From contig CATKHW010000426.1 of the NCBI GenBank assembly GCA_949752795.1, positions 248,001-312,000 of the forward strand: 64,000 nt of DNA, in the 5' to 3' direction. The first letter of the stretch is position 1. Every line of letters starts with the position of its first letter. Origin of the DNA: Hyperoodon ampullatus. Lineage: Eukaryota; Chordata; Mammalia; Artiodactyla; Ziphiidae. A model generated the notes under the pieces. The model did not search any database. It was given only the letters and a program-made list of their open reading frames with translations, and was not told the DNA's origin. Shown here one piece after another: positions 10,433 to 24,349 of the stretch. Made by a program: the position numbers and the translations under genes.

Positions 10433-12171
10433 TGGTGAGATTGGGTGAGCAAATGCAGACCCTTTAAAGCAATAATGCATGGCACACATTCCATGGGTCC
10501 CAACTCTCCAGGTTGAAGGGAATATTACTACAGATATAACATGTACGGGAATCCTAGAGAACGGACACACTGTGAATACGAAAGGTTTCTAAAACTCAAC
10601 GAATAGTCCCTCTCCTGGTGCTCCGGTTTGACTTTCCATCTGCTTTATTATCAACCTCCCAACTTGGAGAGACAGCCCCTTTAACCTCCTGGTTCGCACA
10701 GGTTGCCAATTTGGCAGAGGATGAAAGGGAAGAGGGAGAACCAATGAGAGAGTAGCTGTTAGGCATTTGGACGGGCACATATCACTGTAATTTCCCGGCA
10801 GGAAGAAGAATTAACCAAAGTCTCAGCCACCCACCGGGAATCAGTATAGATCCTGAACCAAAATTTTGGACTTGCGGTCAGCTCACCAAAAACGAGTTGA
10901 AAAATGGAGCTCAGGGGCACAGCAATTCACAAACTGGCCGAGTAATAAAGAACAACTATCGTCCAAAAATCTGTTGAGGGAAGGCAATGAGGCGGACTTG
11001 AAAGCGAGGCAGAATAGCAGGAAACAGATTTCAAGAGGTACATTGGAATCGCCTTTAAAGCACAGGAAGAGGGGCACAACTTCGACAATGATGCACTTGG
11101 CCAAAAAGGGCGTATGCGTTTTCTCCTGAATATATTCAGGAGAAAACGCATACGCCCTTTTTGGCCAAGCAAGCAAGCGGGCAATGCAAATCTGCACTAC
11201 AAAGAAGTATCACTTCCCACCGGTCAAAAGGGACATCCACAAAATGTGTAAAAACCAGAAAGGCAAGACAGGCCCTGGAGAACAGGGTGCCTTGTTATGC
11301 TGATGGGCGGGATGTAAATTGCCAACTGCCTCTCTGGAGGAGTGCATTGTGTTCCCTAAAACAAGTAAACAACAGAGCTACAGAGCCAAGGGCACTTCCA
11401 GTCTAGGGAATATACCTTGGGAAAACTGAAAATCAAAAAGACACAGCCACCCCAAAATTTAGGGCTGCACTGCTTACAAGGACCTCCACTTGGGTACACC
11501 TTAAATATCCCAGGAAATATAAAAATGGTTCAAAAAATTGTGGTACTTACGTACGATGGAATATCCCTCAGCCATGAAATCAATGTCATAAGACCAGTAG
11601 CAGCAAAATGGGTGGATTCAGGTACGATGATTCTAAGTGAAATAAGTCACAGAGAAAGAGAAACTTATCATAAGATATCACTTATGAAGATCCTGTAAAC
11701 ATGGCTACACTTGAACTGAGTTAGGAAAGAGAACAGTGTCTCACATTTAGAAAACACTCTTATGCCTGCTTAAGGGGGAAGGAGAGGTGGGGTGATGCAT
11801 AAAACCAGAGTTTGATATAAGCACAGGTACCGTTCCAAAAACCAACTATGGAATAGACAAGACCTACACCTTCCTCAGTGAAAGGGACTCAAAACCCCAT
11901 ATTTCCCGCAGAGGAATATATCTGATTAGTAAAAATCTTAAAACCTATGTATTGATATGTCTCCGTAAGGGAATCAAGTGTGTCTAGACTGGGATAAATA
12001 TGGCAGCGAGAATCAGCTCAAACCCACTATAAAAAGGAATTTCAAAAATAAAACAAAAAAACTGGGAAATTCTTTACAATTCCTTCAGGGTCTCTGATGA
12101 AACCTGAAATGACCCTATCTACAATGACAGCTGGATGTGGCATAAGGCTGGACACTTGGGACTGAGAGGAT
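10433..12171 (+). repeat. Repeat unit 7 (central)
   Basis: 1,739 bp. Private to units 7 and 12: caatgagg (10986), gtacattgg (11039), cagggtgcc (11283), cagagaaagag (11650), and gattagtaaaaatc (11924), which removes the ACTAGT site found in other units. The palindrome at 11096-11169 is perfect. Confidence 0.96.
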
Positions 12172-13910
12172 TGGTGAGATTGGGTGAGCAAATGCAGACC
12201 CTTTAAAGCAATAATGCATGGCACACATTCCATGGGTCCCAACTCTCCAGGTTGAAGGGAATATTACTACAGATATAACATGTACGGGAATCCTAGAGAA
12301 CGGACACACTGTGAATACGAAAGGTTTCTAAAACTCAACGAATAGTCCCTCTCCTGGTGCTCTGGTTTGACTTTCCATCTGCTTTATTATCAACCTCCCA
12401 ACTTGGAGAGACAGCCCCTTTAACCTCCTGGTTCGCACAGGTTGCCAATTTGGCAGAGGATGAAAGGGAAGAGGGAGAACCAATGAGAGAGTAGCTGTTA
12501 GGCATTTGGACGGGCACATATCACTGTAATTTCCCGGCAGGAAGAAGAATTAACCAAAGTCTCAGCCACCCACCGGGAATCAGTATAGATCCTGAACCAA
12601 AATTTTGGACTTGCGGTCAGCTCACCAAAAACGAGTTGAAAAATGGAGCTCAGGGGCACAGCAATTCACAAACTGGCCGAGTAATAAAGGACAACTATCG
12701 TCCAAAAATCTGTTGAGGGAAGGCAACGAGGCGGACTTGAAAGCGAGGCAAAATAGCAGGAAACAGATTTCAAGAGGTACGTTGGAATCGCCTTTAAAGC
12801 ACAGGAAGAGGGGCACAACTTCGACAATGATGCACTTGGCCAAAAAGGGCGTATGCGTTTTCTCCTGAATATATTCAGGAGAAAACGCATACGCCCTTTT
12901 TGGCCAAGCAAGCAAGCGGGCAATGCAAATCTGCACTACAAAGAAGTATCACTTCCCACCGGTCAAAAGGGACATCCACAAAATGTGTAAAAACCAGAAA
13001 GGCAAGACAGGCCCTGGAGAACAGGGAGCCTTGTTATGCTGATGGGCGGGATGTAAATTGCCAACTGCCTCTCTGGAGGAGTGCATTGTGTTCCCTAAAA
13101 CAAGTAAACAACAGAGCTACAGAGCCAAGGGCACTTCCAGTCTAGGGAATATACCTTGGGAAAACTGAAAATCAAAAAGACACAGCCACCCCAAAATTTA
13201 GGGCTGCACTGCTTACAAGGACCTCAACTTGGGTACACCTTAAATATCCCAGGAAATATAAAAATGGTTCAAAAAATTGTGGTACTTACGTACGATGGAA
13301 TATCCCTCAGCCATGAAATCAATGTCATAAGACCAGTAGCAGCAAAATGGGTGGATTCAGGTACGATGATTCTAAGTGAAATAAGTCACACAGAAAAAGA
13401 AACTTATCATAAGATATCACTTATGAAGATCCTGTAAACATGGCTACACTTGAACTGAGTTAGGAAAGAGAACAGTGTCTCACATTTAGAAAACACTCTT
13501 ATGCCTGCTTAAGGGGGAAGGAGAGGTGGGGTGATGCATAAAACCAGAGTTTGATATAAGCACAGGTACCGTTCCAAAAACCAACTATGGAATAGACAAG
13601 ACCTACACCTTCCTCAGTGAAAGGGACTCAAAACCCCATATTTCCCGCAGAGGAATATATCTGACTAGTAAGAATCTTAAAACCTATGTATTGATATGTC
13701 TCCGTAAGGGAATCAAGTGTGTCTAGACTGGGATAAATATGGCAGCGAGAATCAGCTCAAACCCACTATAAAAAGGAATTTCAAAAATAAAACAAAAAAA
13801 CTGGGAAATTCTTTACAATTCCTTCAGGGTCTCTGATGAAACCTGAAATGACCCTATCTACAATGACAGCTGGATGTGGCATAAGGCTGGACACTTGGGA
13901 CTGAGAGGAT
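12172..13910 (+). repeat. Repeat unit 8 (central)
   Basis: 1,739 bp. Marked by ctctggtttg (a CpG change at 12363) and ggcaaaatag (about 12747), both shared only with unit 13. The palindrome at 12835-12908 is perfect. Confidence 0.96.
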
Positions 13911-15649
13911 TGGTGAGATTGGGTGAGCAAATGCAGACCCTTTAAAGCAATAATGCATGGCACACATTCCATGGGTCCCAACTCTCCAGGTTGAAGGGAA
14001 TATTACTACAGATATAACATGTACGGGAATCCTAGAGAACGGACACACTGTGAATACGAAAGGTTTCTAAAACTCAACGAATAGTCCCTCTCCTGGTGCT
14101 CCGGTTTGACTTTCCATCTGCTTTATTATCAACCTCCCAACTTGGAGAGACAGCCCCTTTAACCTCCTGGTTCGCACAGGTTGCCAATTTGGCAGAGGAT
14201 GAAAGGGAAGAGGGAGAACCAATGAGAGAGTAGCTGTTAGGCATTTGGACAGGCACATATCACTGTAATTTCCCGGCAGGAAGAAGAATTAACCAAAGTC
14301 TCAGCCACCCACCGGGAATCAGTATAGATCCTGAACCAAAATTTTGGACTTGTGGTCAGCTCACCAAAAACGAGTTGAAAAATGGAGCTCAGGGGCACAG
14401 CAATTCACAAACTGGCCGAGTAATAAAGGACAACTATCGTCCAAAAATCTGTTGAGGGAAGGCAACGAGGCGGACTTGAAAGCGAGGCAGAATAGCAGGA
14501 AACAGATTTCCAGAGGTACGTTGGAATCGCCTTTAAAGCACAGGAAGAGGGGCACAACTTCGACAATGATGCACTTGGCCAAAAAGGGCGTATGCGTTTT
14601 CTCCTGAATATATTCAGGAGAAAACGCATACGCCCTTTTTGGCCAAGCAAGCAAGCGGGCAATGCAAATCTGCACTACAAAGAAGTATCACTTCCCACCG
14701 GTCAAAAGGGACATCCACAAAATGTGTAAAAACCAGAAAGGCAAGACAGGCCCTGGAGAACAGGGAGCCTTGTTATGCTGATGGGCGGGATGTAAATTGC
14801 CAACTGCCTCTCTGGAGGAGTGCATTGTGTTCCCTAAAACAAGTAAACAACAGAGCTACAGAGCCAAGGGCACTTCCAGTCTAGGGAATATACCTTGGGA
14901 AAACTGAAAATCAAAAAGACACAGCCAACCCAAAATTTAGGGCTGCACTGCTTACAAGGACCTCAACTTGGGTACACCTTAAATATCCCAGGAAATATAA
15001 AAATGGTTCAAAAAATTGTGGTACTTACGTACGATGGAATATCCCTCAGCCATGAAATCAATGTCATAAGACCAGTAGCAGCAAAATGGGTGGATTCAGG
15101 TACGATGATTCTAAGTGAAATAAGTCACACAGAAAAAGAAACTTATCATAAGATATCACTTATGAAGATCCTGTAAACATGGCTACACTTGAACTGAGTT
15201 AGGAAAGAGAACAGTGTCTCACATTTAGAAAACACTCTTATGCCTGCTTAAGGGGGAAGGAGAGGTGGGGTGATGCATAAAACCAGAGTTTGATATAAGC
15301 ACAGGTACCGTTCCAAAAACCAACTATGGAATAGACAAGACCTACACCTTCCTCAGTGAAAGGGACTCAAAACCCCATATTTCCCGCAGAGGAATATATC
15401 TGACTAGTAAGAATCTTAAAATCTATGTATTGATATGTCTCTGTAAGGGAATCAAGTGTGTCTAGACTGGGATAAATATGGCAGCGAGAATCAGCTCAAA
15501 CCCACTATAAAAAGGAATTTCAAAAATAAAACAAAAAAACTGGGAAATTCTTTACAATTCCTTCAGGGTCTCTGATGAAACCTGAAATGACCCTATCTAC
15601 AATGACAGCTGGATGTGACATAAGGCTGGACACTTGGGACTGAGAGGAT
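13911..15649 (+). repeat. Repeat unit 9 (central)
   Basis: 1,739 bp. Marked by gacaggcac (14249), cttgtggtc (14350), atttccagagg, agccaaccc (14925), aaaatctatg (15417), ctctgtaag (15439) and tgtgacataagg (15615). This set recurs in units 14 and 20. The palindrome at 14574-14647 is perfect. Confidence 0.96.
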
Positions 15650-17393
15650 TGGTGAGATTGGGTGAGCAAATGCAGACCCTTTAAAGCAATAATGCATGGC
15701 ACACATTCCATGGGTCCCAACTCTCCAGATTGAAGGGAATATTACTACAGATATAACATGTACGGGAATCCTAGAGAACGGACACACTGTGAATACGAAA
15801 GGTTTCTAAAACTCAACGAATAGTCCCTCTCCTGGTGCTCCGGTTTGACTTTCCATCTGCTTTATTATCAACCTCCCAACTTGGAGAGACAGCCCCTTTA
15901 ACCTCCTGGTTCGCACAGGTTGCCAATTTGGCAGAGGATGAAAGGGAAGAGGGAGAACCAATGAGAGAGTAGCTGTTAGGCATTTGGACGGGCACATATC
16001 ACTGTAATTTCCCGGCAGGAAGAAGAATTAACCAAAGTCTCAGCCACCCACCGGGAATCAGTATAGATCCTGAACCAAAATTTTGGACTTGCGGTCAGCT
16101 CACCAAAAACGAGTTGAAAAATGGAGCTCAGGGGCACAGCAATTCACAAACTGGCCGAGTAATAAAGAACAACTATCGTCCAAAAATCTGTTGAGGGAAG
16201 GCAACGAGGCGGACTTGAAAGCGAGGCAGAATAGCAGGAAACAGATTTCAAGAGGTACGTTGGAATCACCTTTAAAGCACAGGAAGAGGGGCACAACTTC
16301 GACAATGATGCACTTGGCCAAAAAGGGCGTATGCGTTTTCTCCTGAATATATTCAGGAGAAAACGCATACGCCCTTTTTGGCCAAGCAAGCAAGCGGGCA
16401 ATGCAAATCTGCACTACAAAGAAGTATCACTTCCCACCGGTCAAAAGGGACATCCACAAAATGTGTAAAAACCAGAAAGGCAAGACAGGCCCTGGAGAAC
16501 AGGGAGCCTTGTTATGCTGATGGGCGGGATGTAAATTGCCAACTGCCTCTCTGGAGGAGTGCATTGTGTTCCCTAAAACAAGTAAACAACAGAGCTACAG
16601 AGCCAAGGGCACTTCCAGTCTAGGGAATATACCTTGGGAAAACTGAAAATCAAAAAGACACAGCCACCCCAAAATTTAGGGCTGCACTGCTTACAAGGAC
16701 CTCAACTTGGGTACACCTTAAATATCCCAGGAAATATAAAAATGGTTCAAAAAATTGTGGTACTTACGTACGATGGAATATCCCTCAGCCATGAAATCAA
16801 TGTCATAAGACCAGTAGCAGCAAAATGGGTGGATTCAGGTACGATGATTCTAAGTGAAATAAGTCACACAGAAAAAGAAACTTATCATAAGATATCACTT
16901 ATGAAGATCCTGTAAACATGGCTACACTTGAACTGAGTTAGGAAAGAGAACAGTGTCTCACATTTAGAAAACACTCTTATGCCTGCTTAAGGCGGAAGGA
17001 GAGGTGGGGTGATGCATAAAACCAGAGTTTGATATAAGCACAGGTACCGTTCCAAAAACCAACTATGGAATAGACAAGACCTACACCTTCCTCAGTGAAA
17101 GGGACTCAAAACCCCATATTTCCCGCAGAGGAATATATCTGACTAGTAAAGTAAGAATCTTAAAACCTATGTATTGATATGTCTCCGTAAGGGAATCAAG
17201 TGTGTCTAGACTGGGATAAATATGGCAGCGAGAATCAGCTCAAGCCCACTATAAAAAGGAATTTCAAAAATAAAACAAAAAAACTGGGAAATTCTTTACA
17301 ATTCCTTCAGGGTCTCTGATGAAACCTGAAATGACCCTATCTACAATGACAGCTGGATGTGGCATAAGGCTGGACACTTGGGACTGAGAGGAT
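15650..17393 (+). repeat. Repeat unit 10 (central; AGTAA duplication)
   Basis: 1,744 bp. Marked by ctccagattg (15723, private), aaagaacaac, gaatcacc (a CpG change at 16268), aaggcggaagg (about 16989), the AGTAA duplication at 17145-17154, and caagcccac (about 17241). Units 15 and 21 carry most of this set. The palindrome at 16313-16386 is perfect. Confidence 0.96.
17145..17154 (+). repeat. AGTAA 5-bp tandem duplication, unit 10
   Basis: Same duplication, 6,961 bp (4 units) after the first. Found together with aaggcggaagg and caagcccac in the same unit. Confidence 0.95.
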
Positions 17394-19132
17394 TGGTGAG
17401 ATTGGGTGAGCAAATGCAGACCCTTTAAAGCAATAATGCATGGCACACATTCCATGGGTCCCAACTCTCCAGGTTGAAGGGAATATTACTACAGATATAA
17501 CATGTACGGGAATCCTAGAGAACGGACACACTGTGAATACGAAAGGTTTCTAAAACTCAACGAATAGTCCCTCTCCTGGTGCTCCGGTTTGACTTTCCAT
17601 CTGCTTTATTATCAACCTCCCAACTTGGAGAGACAGCCCCTTTAACCTCCTGGTTCGCACAGGTTGCCAATTTGGCAGAGGATGAAAGGGAAGAGGGAGA
17701 ACCAATGAGAGAGTAGCTGTTAGGCATTTGGACGGGCACATATCACTGTAATTTCCCGGCAGGAAGAAGAATTAACCAAAGTCTCAGCCACCCACCGGGA
17801 ATCAGTATAGATCCTGAACCAAAATTTTGGACTTGCGGTCAGCTCACCAAAAACGAGTTGAAAAATGGAGCTCAGGGGCACAGCAATTCACAAACTGGCC
17901 GAGTAATAAAGAACAACTATCGTCCAAAAATCTGTTGAGGGAAGGCAACGAGGCGGACTTGAAAGCGAGGCAGAATAGCAGGAAACAGATTTCAAGAGGT
18001 ACGTTGGAATCACCTTTAAAGCACAGGAAGAGGGGCACAACTTCGACAATGATGCACTTGGCCAAAAAGGGCGTATGCGTTTTCTCCTGAATATATTCAG
18101 GAGAAAACGCATACGCCCTTTTTGGCCAAGCAAGCAAGCGGGCAATGCAAATCTGCACTACAAAGAAGTATCACTTCCCACCGGTCAAAAGGGACATCCA
18201 CAAAATGTGTAAAAACCAGAAAGGCAAGACAGGCCCTGGAGAACAGGGAGCCTTGTTATGCTGATGGGTGGGTTGTAAATTGCCAACTGCCTCTCTGGAG
18301 GAGTGCATTGTGTTCCCTAAAACAAGTAAACAACAGAGCTACAGAGCCAAGGGCACTTCCAGTCTAGGGAATATACCTTGGGAAAACTGAAAATCAAAAA
18401 GACACAGCCACCCCAAAATTTAGGGCTGCACTGCTTACAAGGACCTCCACTTGGGTACACCTTAAATATCCCAGGAAATATAAAAATGGTTCAAAAAATT
18501 GTGGTACTTACGTACGATGGAATATCCCTCAGCCATGAAATCAATGTCATAAGACCAGTAGCAGCAAAATGGGTGGATTCAGGTACGATGATTCTAAGTG
18601 AAATAAGTCACACAGAAAAAGAAACTTATCATAAGATATCACTTATGAAGATCCTGTAAACATGGCTACACTTGAACTGAGTTAGGAAAGAGAACAGTGT
18701 CTCACATTTAGAAAACACTCTTATGCCTGCTTAAGGGGGAAGGAGAGGTGGGGTGATGCATAAAACCAGAGTTTGATATAAGCACAGGTACCGTTCCAAA
18801 AACCAACTATGGAATAGACAAGACCTACACCTTCCTCAGTGAAAGGGACTCAAAACCCCATATTTCCCGCAGAGGAATATATCTGACTAGTAAGAATCTT
18901 AAAACCTATGTATTGATATGTCTCCGTAAGGGAATCAAGTGTGTCTAGACTGGGATAAATATGGCAGCGAGAATCAGCTCAAACCCACTATAAAAAGGAA
19001 TTTCAAAAATAAAACAAAAAAACTGGGAAATTCTTTACAATTCCTTCAGGGTCTCTGATGAAACCTGAAATGACCCTATCTACAATGACAGCTGGATGTG
19101 GCATAAGGCTGGACACTTGGGACTGAGAGGAT
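17394..19132 (+). repeat. Repeat unit 11 (central, 5-unit duplication junction)
   Basis: 1,739 bp. The first half matches unit 10 (gaatcacc, 18012) and the second half matches unit 6 (gggtgggttg, 18266; cctccactt, 18444). The junction of the 5-unit duplication therefore lies between 18013 and 18268. It lacks the AGTAA duplication of unit 6. The palindrome at 18057-18130 is perfect. Confidence 0.96.
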
Positions 19133-20871
19133 TGGTGAGATTGGGTGAGCAAATGCAGACCCTTTAAAGCAATAATGCATGGCACACATTCCATGGGTCC
19201 CAACTCTCCAGGTTGAAGGGAATATTACTACAGATATAACATGTACGGGAATCCTAGAGAACGGACACACTGTGAATACGAAAGGTTTCTAAAACTCAAC
19301 GAATAGTCCCTCTCCTGGTGATCCGGTTTGACTTTCCATCTGCTTTATTATCAACCTCCCAACTTGGAGAGACAGCCCCTTTAACCTCCTGGTTCGCACA
19401 GGTTGCCAATTTGGCAGAGGATGAAAGGGAAGAGGGAGAACCAATGAGAGAGTAGCTGTTAGGCATTTGGACGGGCACATATCACTGTAATTTCCCGGCA
19501 GGAAGAAGAATTAACCAAAGTCTCAGCCACCCACCGGGAATCAGTATAGATCCTGAACCAAAATTTTGGACTTGCGGTCAGCTCACCAAAAACGAGTTGA
19601 AAAATGGAGCTCAGGGGCACAGCAATTCACAAACTGGCCGAGTAATAAAGAACAACTATCGTCCAAAAATCTGTTGAGGGAAGGCAATGAGGCGGACTTG
19701 AAAGCGAGGCAGAATAGCAGGAAACAGATTTCAAGAGGTACATTGGAATCGCCTTTAAAGCACAGGAAGAGGGGCACAACTTCGACAATGATGCACTTGG
19801 CCAAAAAGGGCGTATGCGTTTTCTCCTGAATATATTCAGGAGAAAACGCATACGCCCTTTTTGGCCAAGCAAGCAAGCGGGCAATGCAAATCTGCACTAC
19901 AAAGAAGTATCACTTCCCACCGGTCAAAAGGGACATCCACAAAATGTGTAAAAACCAGAAAGGCAAGACAGGCCCTGGAGAACAGGGTGCCTTGTTATGC
20001 TGATGGGCGGGATGTAAATTGCCAACTGCCTCTCTGGAGGAGTGCATTGTGTTCCCTAAAACAAGTAAACAACAGAGCTACAGAGCCAAGGGCACTTCCA
20101 GTCTAGGGAATATACCTTGGGAAAACTGAAAATCAAAAAGACACAGCCACCCCAAAATTTAGGGCTGCACTGCTTACAAGGACCTCCACTTGGGTACACC
20201 TTAAATATCCCAGGAAATATAAAAATGGTTCAAAAAATTGTGGTACTTACGTACGATGGAATATCCCTCAGCCATGAAATCAATGTCATAAGACCAGTAG
20301 CAGCAAAATGGGTGGATTCAGGTACGATGATTCTAAGTGAAATAAGTCACAGAGAAAGAGAAACTTATCATAAGATATCACTTATGAAGATCCTGTAAAC
20401 ATGGCTACACTTGAACTGAGTTAGGAAAGAGAACAGTGTCTCACATTTAGAAAACACTCTTATGCCTGCTTAAGGGGGAAGGAGAGGTGGGGTGATGCAT
20501 AAAACCAGAGTTTGATATAAGCACAGGTACCGTTCCAAAAACCAACTATGGAATAGACAAGACCTACACCTTCCTCAGTGAAAGGGACTCAAAACCCCAT
20601 ATTTCCCGCAGAGGAATATATCTGATTAGTAAAAATCTTAAAACCTATGTATTGATATGTCTCCGTAAGGGAATCAAGTGTGTCTAGACTGGGATAAATA
20701 TGGCAGCGAGAATCAGCTCAAACCCACTATAAAAAGGAATTTCAAAAATAAAACAAAAAAACTGGGAAATTCTTTACAATTCCTTCAGGGTCTCTGATGA
20801 AACCTGAAATGACCCTATCTACAATGACAGCTGGATGTGGCATAAGGCTGGACACTTGGGACTGAGAGGAT
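19133..20871 (+). repeat. Repeat unit 12 (copy of unit 7)
   Basis: 1,739 bp. It carries all the unit 7 markers plus one private change, gtgatccgg at 19319. The palindrome at 19796-19869 is perfect. Confidence 0.96.
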
Positions 20872-22610
20872 TGGTGAGATTGGGTGAGCAAATGCAGACC
20901 CTTTAAAGCAATAATGCATGGCACACATTCCATGGGTCCCAACTCTCCAGGTTGAAGGGAATATTACTACAGATATAACATGTACGGGAATCCTAGAGAA
21001 CGGACACACTGTGAATACGAAAGGTTTCTAAAACTCAACGAATAGTCCCTCTCCTGGTGCTCTGGTTTGACTTTCCATCTGCTTTATTATCAACCTCCCA
21101 ACTTGGAGAGACAGCCCCTTTAACCTCCTGGTTCGCACAGGTTGCCAATTTGGCAGAGGATGAAAGGGAAGAGGGAGAACCAATGAGAGAGTAGCTGTTA
21201 GGCATTTGGACGGGCACATATCACTGTAATTTCCCGGCAGGAAGAAGAATTAACCAAAGTCTCAGCCACCCACCGGGAATCAGTATAGATCCTGAACCAA
21301 AATTTTGGACTTGCGGTCAGCTCACCAAAAACGAGTTGAAAAATGGAGCTCAGGGGCACAGCAATTCACAAACTGGCCGAGTAATAAAGGACAACTATCG
21401 TCCAAAAATCTGTTGAGGGAAGGCAACGAGGCGGACTTGAAAGCGAGGCAAAATAGCAGGAAACAGATTTCAAGAGGTACGTTGGAATCGCCTTTAAAGC
21501 ACAGGAAGAGGGGCACAACTTCGACAATGATGCACTTGGCCAAAAAGGGCGTATGCGTTTTCTCCTGAATATATTCAGGAGAAAACGCATACGCCCTTTT
21601 TGGCCAAGCAAGCAAGCGGGCAATGCAAATCTGCACTACAAAGAAGTATCACTTCCCACCGGTCAAAAGGGACATCCACAAAATGTGTAAAAACCAGAAA
21701 GGCAAGACAGGCCCTGGAGAACAGGGAGCCTTGTTATGCTGATGGGCGGGATGTAAATTGCCAACTGCCTCTCTGGAGGAGTGCATTGTGTTCCCTAAAA
21801 CAAGTAAACAACAGAGCTACAGAGCCAAGGGCACTTCCAGTCTAGGGAATATACCTTGGGAAAACTGAAAATCAAAAAGACACAGCCACCCCAAAATTTA
21901 GGGCTGCACTGCTTACAAGGACCTCAACTTGGGTACACCTTAAATATCCCAGGAAATATAAAAATGGTTCAAAAAATTGTGGTACTTACGTACGATGGAA
22001 TATCCCTCAGCCATGAAATCAATGTCATAAGACCAGTAGCAGCAAAATGGGTGGATTCAGGTACGATGATTCTAAGTGAAATAAGTCACACAGAAAAAGA
22101 AACTTATCATAAGATATCACTTATGAAGATCCTGTAAACATGGCTACACTTGAACTGAGTTAGGAAAGAGAACAGTGTCTCACATTTAGAAAACACTCTT
22201 ATGCCTGCTTAAGGGGGAAGGAGAGGTGGGGTGATGCATAAAACCAGAGTTTGATATAAGCACAGGTACCGTTCCAAAAACCAACTATGGAATAGACAAG
22301 ACCTACACCTTCCTCAGTGAAAGGGACTCAAAACCCCATATTTCCCGCAGAGGAATATATCTGACTAGTAAGAATCTTAAAACCTATGTATTGATATGTC
22401 TCCGTAAGGGAATCAAGTGTGTCTAGACTGGGATAAATATGGCAGCGAGAATCAGCTCAAACCCACTATAAAAAGGAATTTCAAAAATAAAACAAAAAAA
22501 CTGGGAAATTCTTTACAATTCCTTCAGGGTCTCTGATGAAACCTGAAATGACCCTATCTACAATGACAGCTGGATGTGGCATAAGGCTGGACACTTGGGA
22601 CTGAGAGGAT
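20872..22610 (+). repeat. Repeat unit 13 (copy of unit 8)
   Basis: 1,739 bp. It carries the unit 8 markers ctctggtttg (21059) and ggcaaaatag (about 21447). I saw no difference from unit 8. The palindrome at 21535-21608 is perfect. Confidence 0.96.
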
Positions 22611-24349
22611 TGGTGAGATTGGGTGAGCAAATGCAGACCCTTTAAAGCAATAATGCATGGCACACATTCCATGGGTCCCAACTCTCCAGGTTGAAGGGAA
22701 TATTACTACAGATATAACATGTACGGGAATCCTAGAGAACGGACACACTGTGAATACGAAAGGTTTCTAAAACTCAACGAATAGTCCCTCTCCTGGTGCT
22801 CCGGTTTGACTTTCCATCTGCTTTATTATCAACCTCCCAACTTGGAGAGACAGCCCCTTTAACCTCCTGGTTCGCACAGGTTGCCAATTTGGCAGAGGAT
22901 GAAAGGGAAGAGGGAGAACCAATGAGAGAGTAGCTGTTAGGCATTTGGACAGGCACATATCACTGTAATTTCCCGGCAGGAAGAAGAATTAACCAAAGTC
23001 TCAGCCACCCACCGGGAATCAGTATAGATCCTGAACCAAAATTTTGGACTTGTGGTCAGCTCACCAAAAACGAGTTGAAAAATGGAGCTCAGGGGCACAG
23101 CAATTCACAAACTGGCCGAGTAATAAAGGACAACTATCGTCCAAAAATCTGTTGAGGGAAGGCAACGAGGCGGACTTGAAAGCGAGGCAGAATAGCAGGA
23201 AACAGATTTCCAGAGGTACGTTGGAATCGCCTTTAAAGCACAGGAAGAGGGGCACAACTTCGACAATGATGCACTTGGCCAAAAAGGGCGTATGCGTTTT
23301 CTCCTGAATATATTCAGGAGAAAACGCATACGCCCTTTTTGGCCAAGCAAGCAAGCGGGCAATGCAAATCTGCACTACAAAGAAGTATCACTTCCCACCG
23401 GTCAAAAGGGACATCCACAAAATGTGTAAAAACCAGAAAGGCAAGACAGGCCCTGGAGAACAGGGAGCCTTGTTATGCTGATGGGCGGGATGTAAATTGC
23501 CAACTGCCTCTCTGGAGGAGTGCATTGTGTTCCCTAAAACAAGTAAACAACAGAGCTACAGAGCCAAGGGCACTTCCAGTCTAGGGAATATACCTTGGGA
23601 AAACTGAAAATCAAAAAGACACAGCCAACCCAAAATTTAGGGCTGCACTGCTTACAAGGACCTCAACTTGGGTACACCTTAAATATCCCAGGAAATATAA
23701 AAATGGTTCAAAAAATTGTGGTACTTACGTACGATGGAATATCCCTCAGCCATGAAATCAATGTCATAAGACCAGTAGCAGCAAAATGGGTGGATTCAGG
23801 TACGATGATTCTAAGTGAAATAAGTCACACAGAAAAAGAAACTTATCATAAGATATCACTTATGAAGATCCTGTAAACATGGCTACACTTGAACTGAGTT
23901 AGGAAAGAGAACAGTGTCTCACATTTAGAAAAGACTCTTATGCCTGCTTAAGGGGGAAGGAGAGGTGGGGTGATGCATAAAACCAGAGTTTGATATAAGC
24001 ACAGGTACCGTTCCAAAAACCAACTATGGAATAGACAAGACCTACACCTTCCTCAGTGAAAGGGACTCAAAACCCCATATTTCCCGCAGAGGAATATATC
24101 TGACTAGTAAGAATCTTAAAATTTATGTATTGATATGTCTCTGTAAGGGAATCAAGTGTGTCTAGACTGGGATAAATATGGCAGCGAGAATCAGCTCAAA
24201 CCCACTATAAAAAGGAATTTCAAAAATAAAACAAAAAAACTGGGAAATTCTTTACAATTCCTTCAGGGTCTCTGATGAAACCTGAAATGACCCTATCTAC
24301 AATGACAGCTGGATGTGACATAAGGCTGGACACTTGGGACTGAGAGGAT
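22611..24349 (+). repeat. Repeat unit 14 (copy of unit 9; source of unit 20)
   Basis: 1,739 bp. It has the unit 9 markers plus two new changes, aaaagactc (23929) and aaaatttatg (24117), both passed on to unit 20. The palindrome at 23274-23347 is perfect. Confidence 0.96.

Larger units (their letters stand above)
9564..18268 (+). repeat. 5-unit higher-order block, copy 1 (approximate ends)
   Basis: Diagnostic variants of units 6 (second half), 7, 8, 9 and 10 recur in the same order in units 11-15. The offset is 8,705 bp before the unit 6 AGTAA duplication and 8,700 bp after it. The left end lies between 9307 and 9564; ends are known only to the nearest informative variant. Confidence 0.88.
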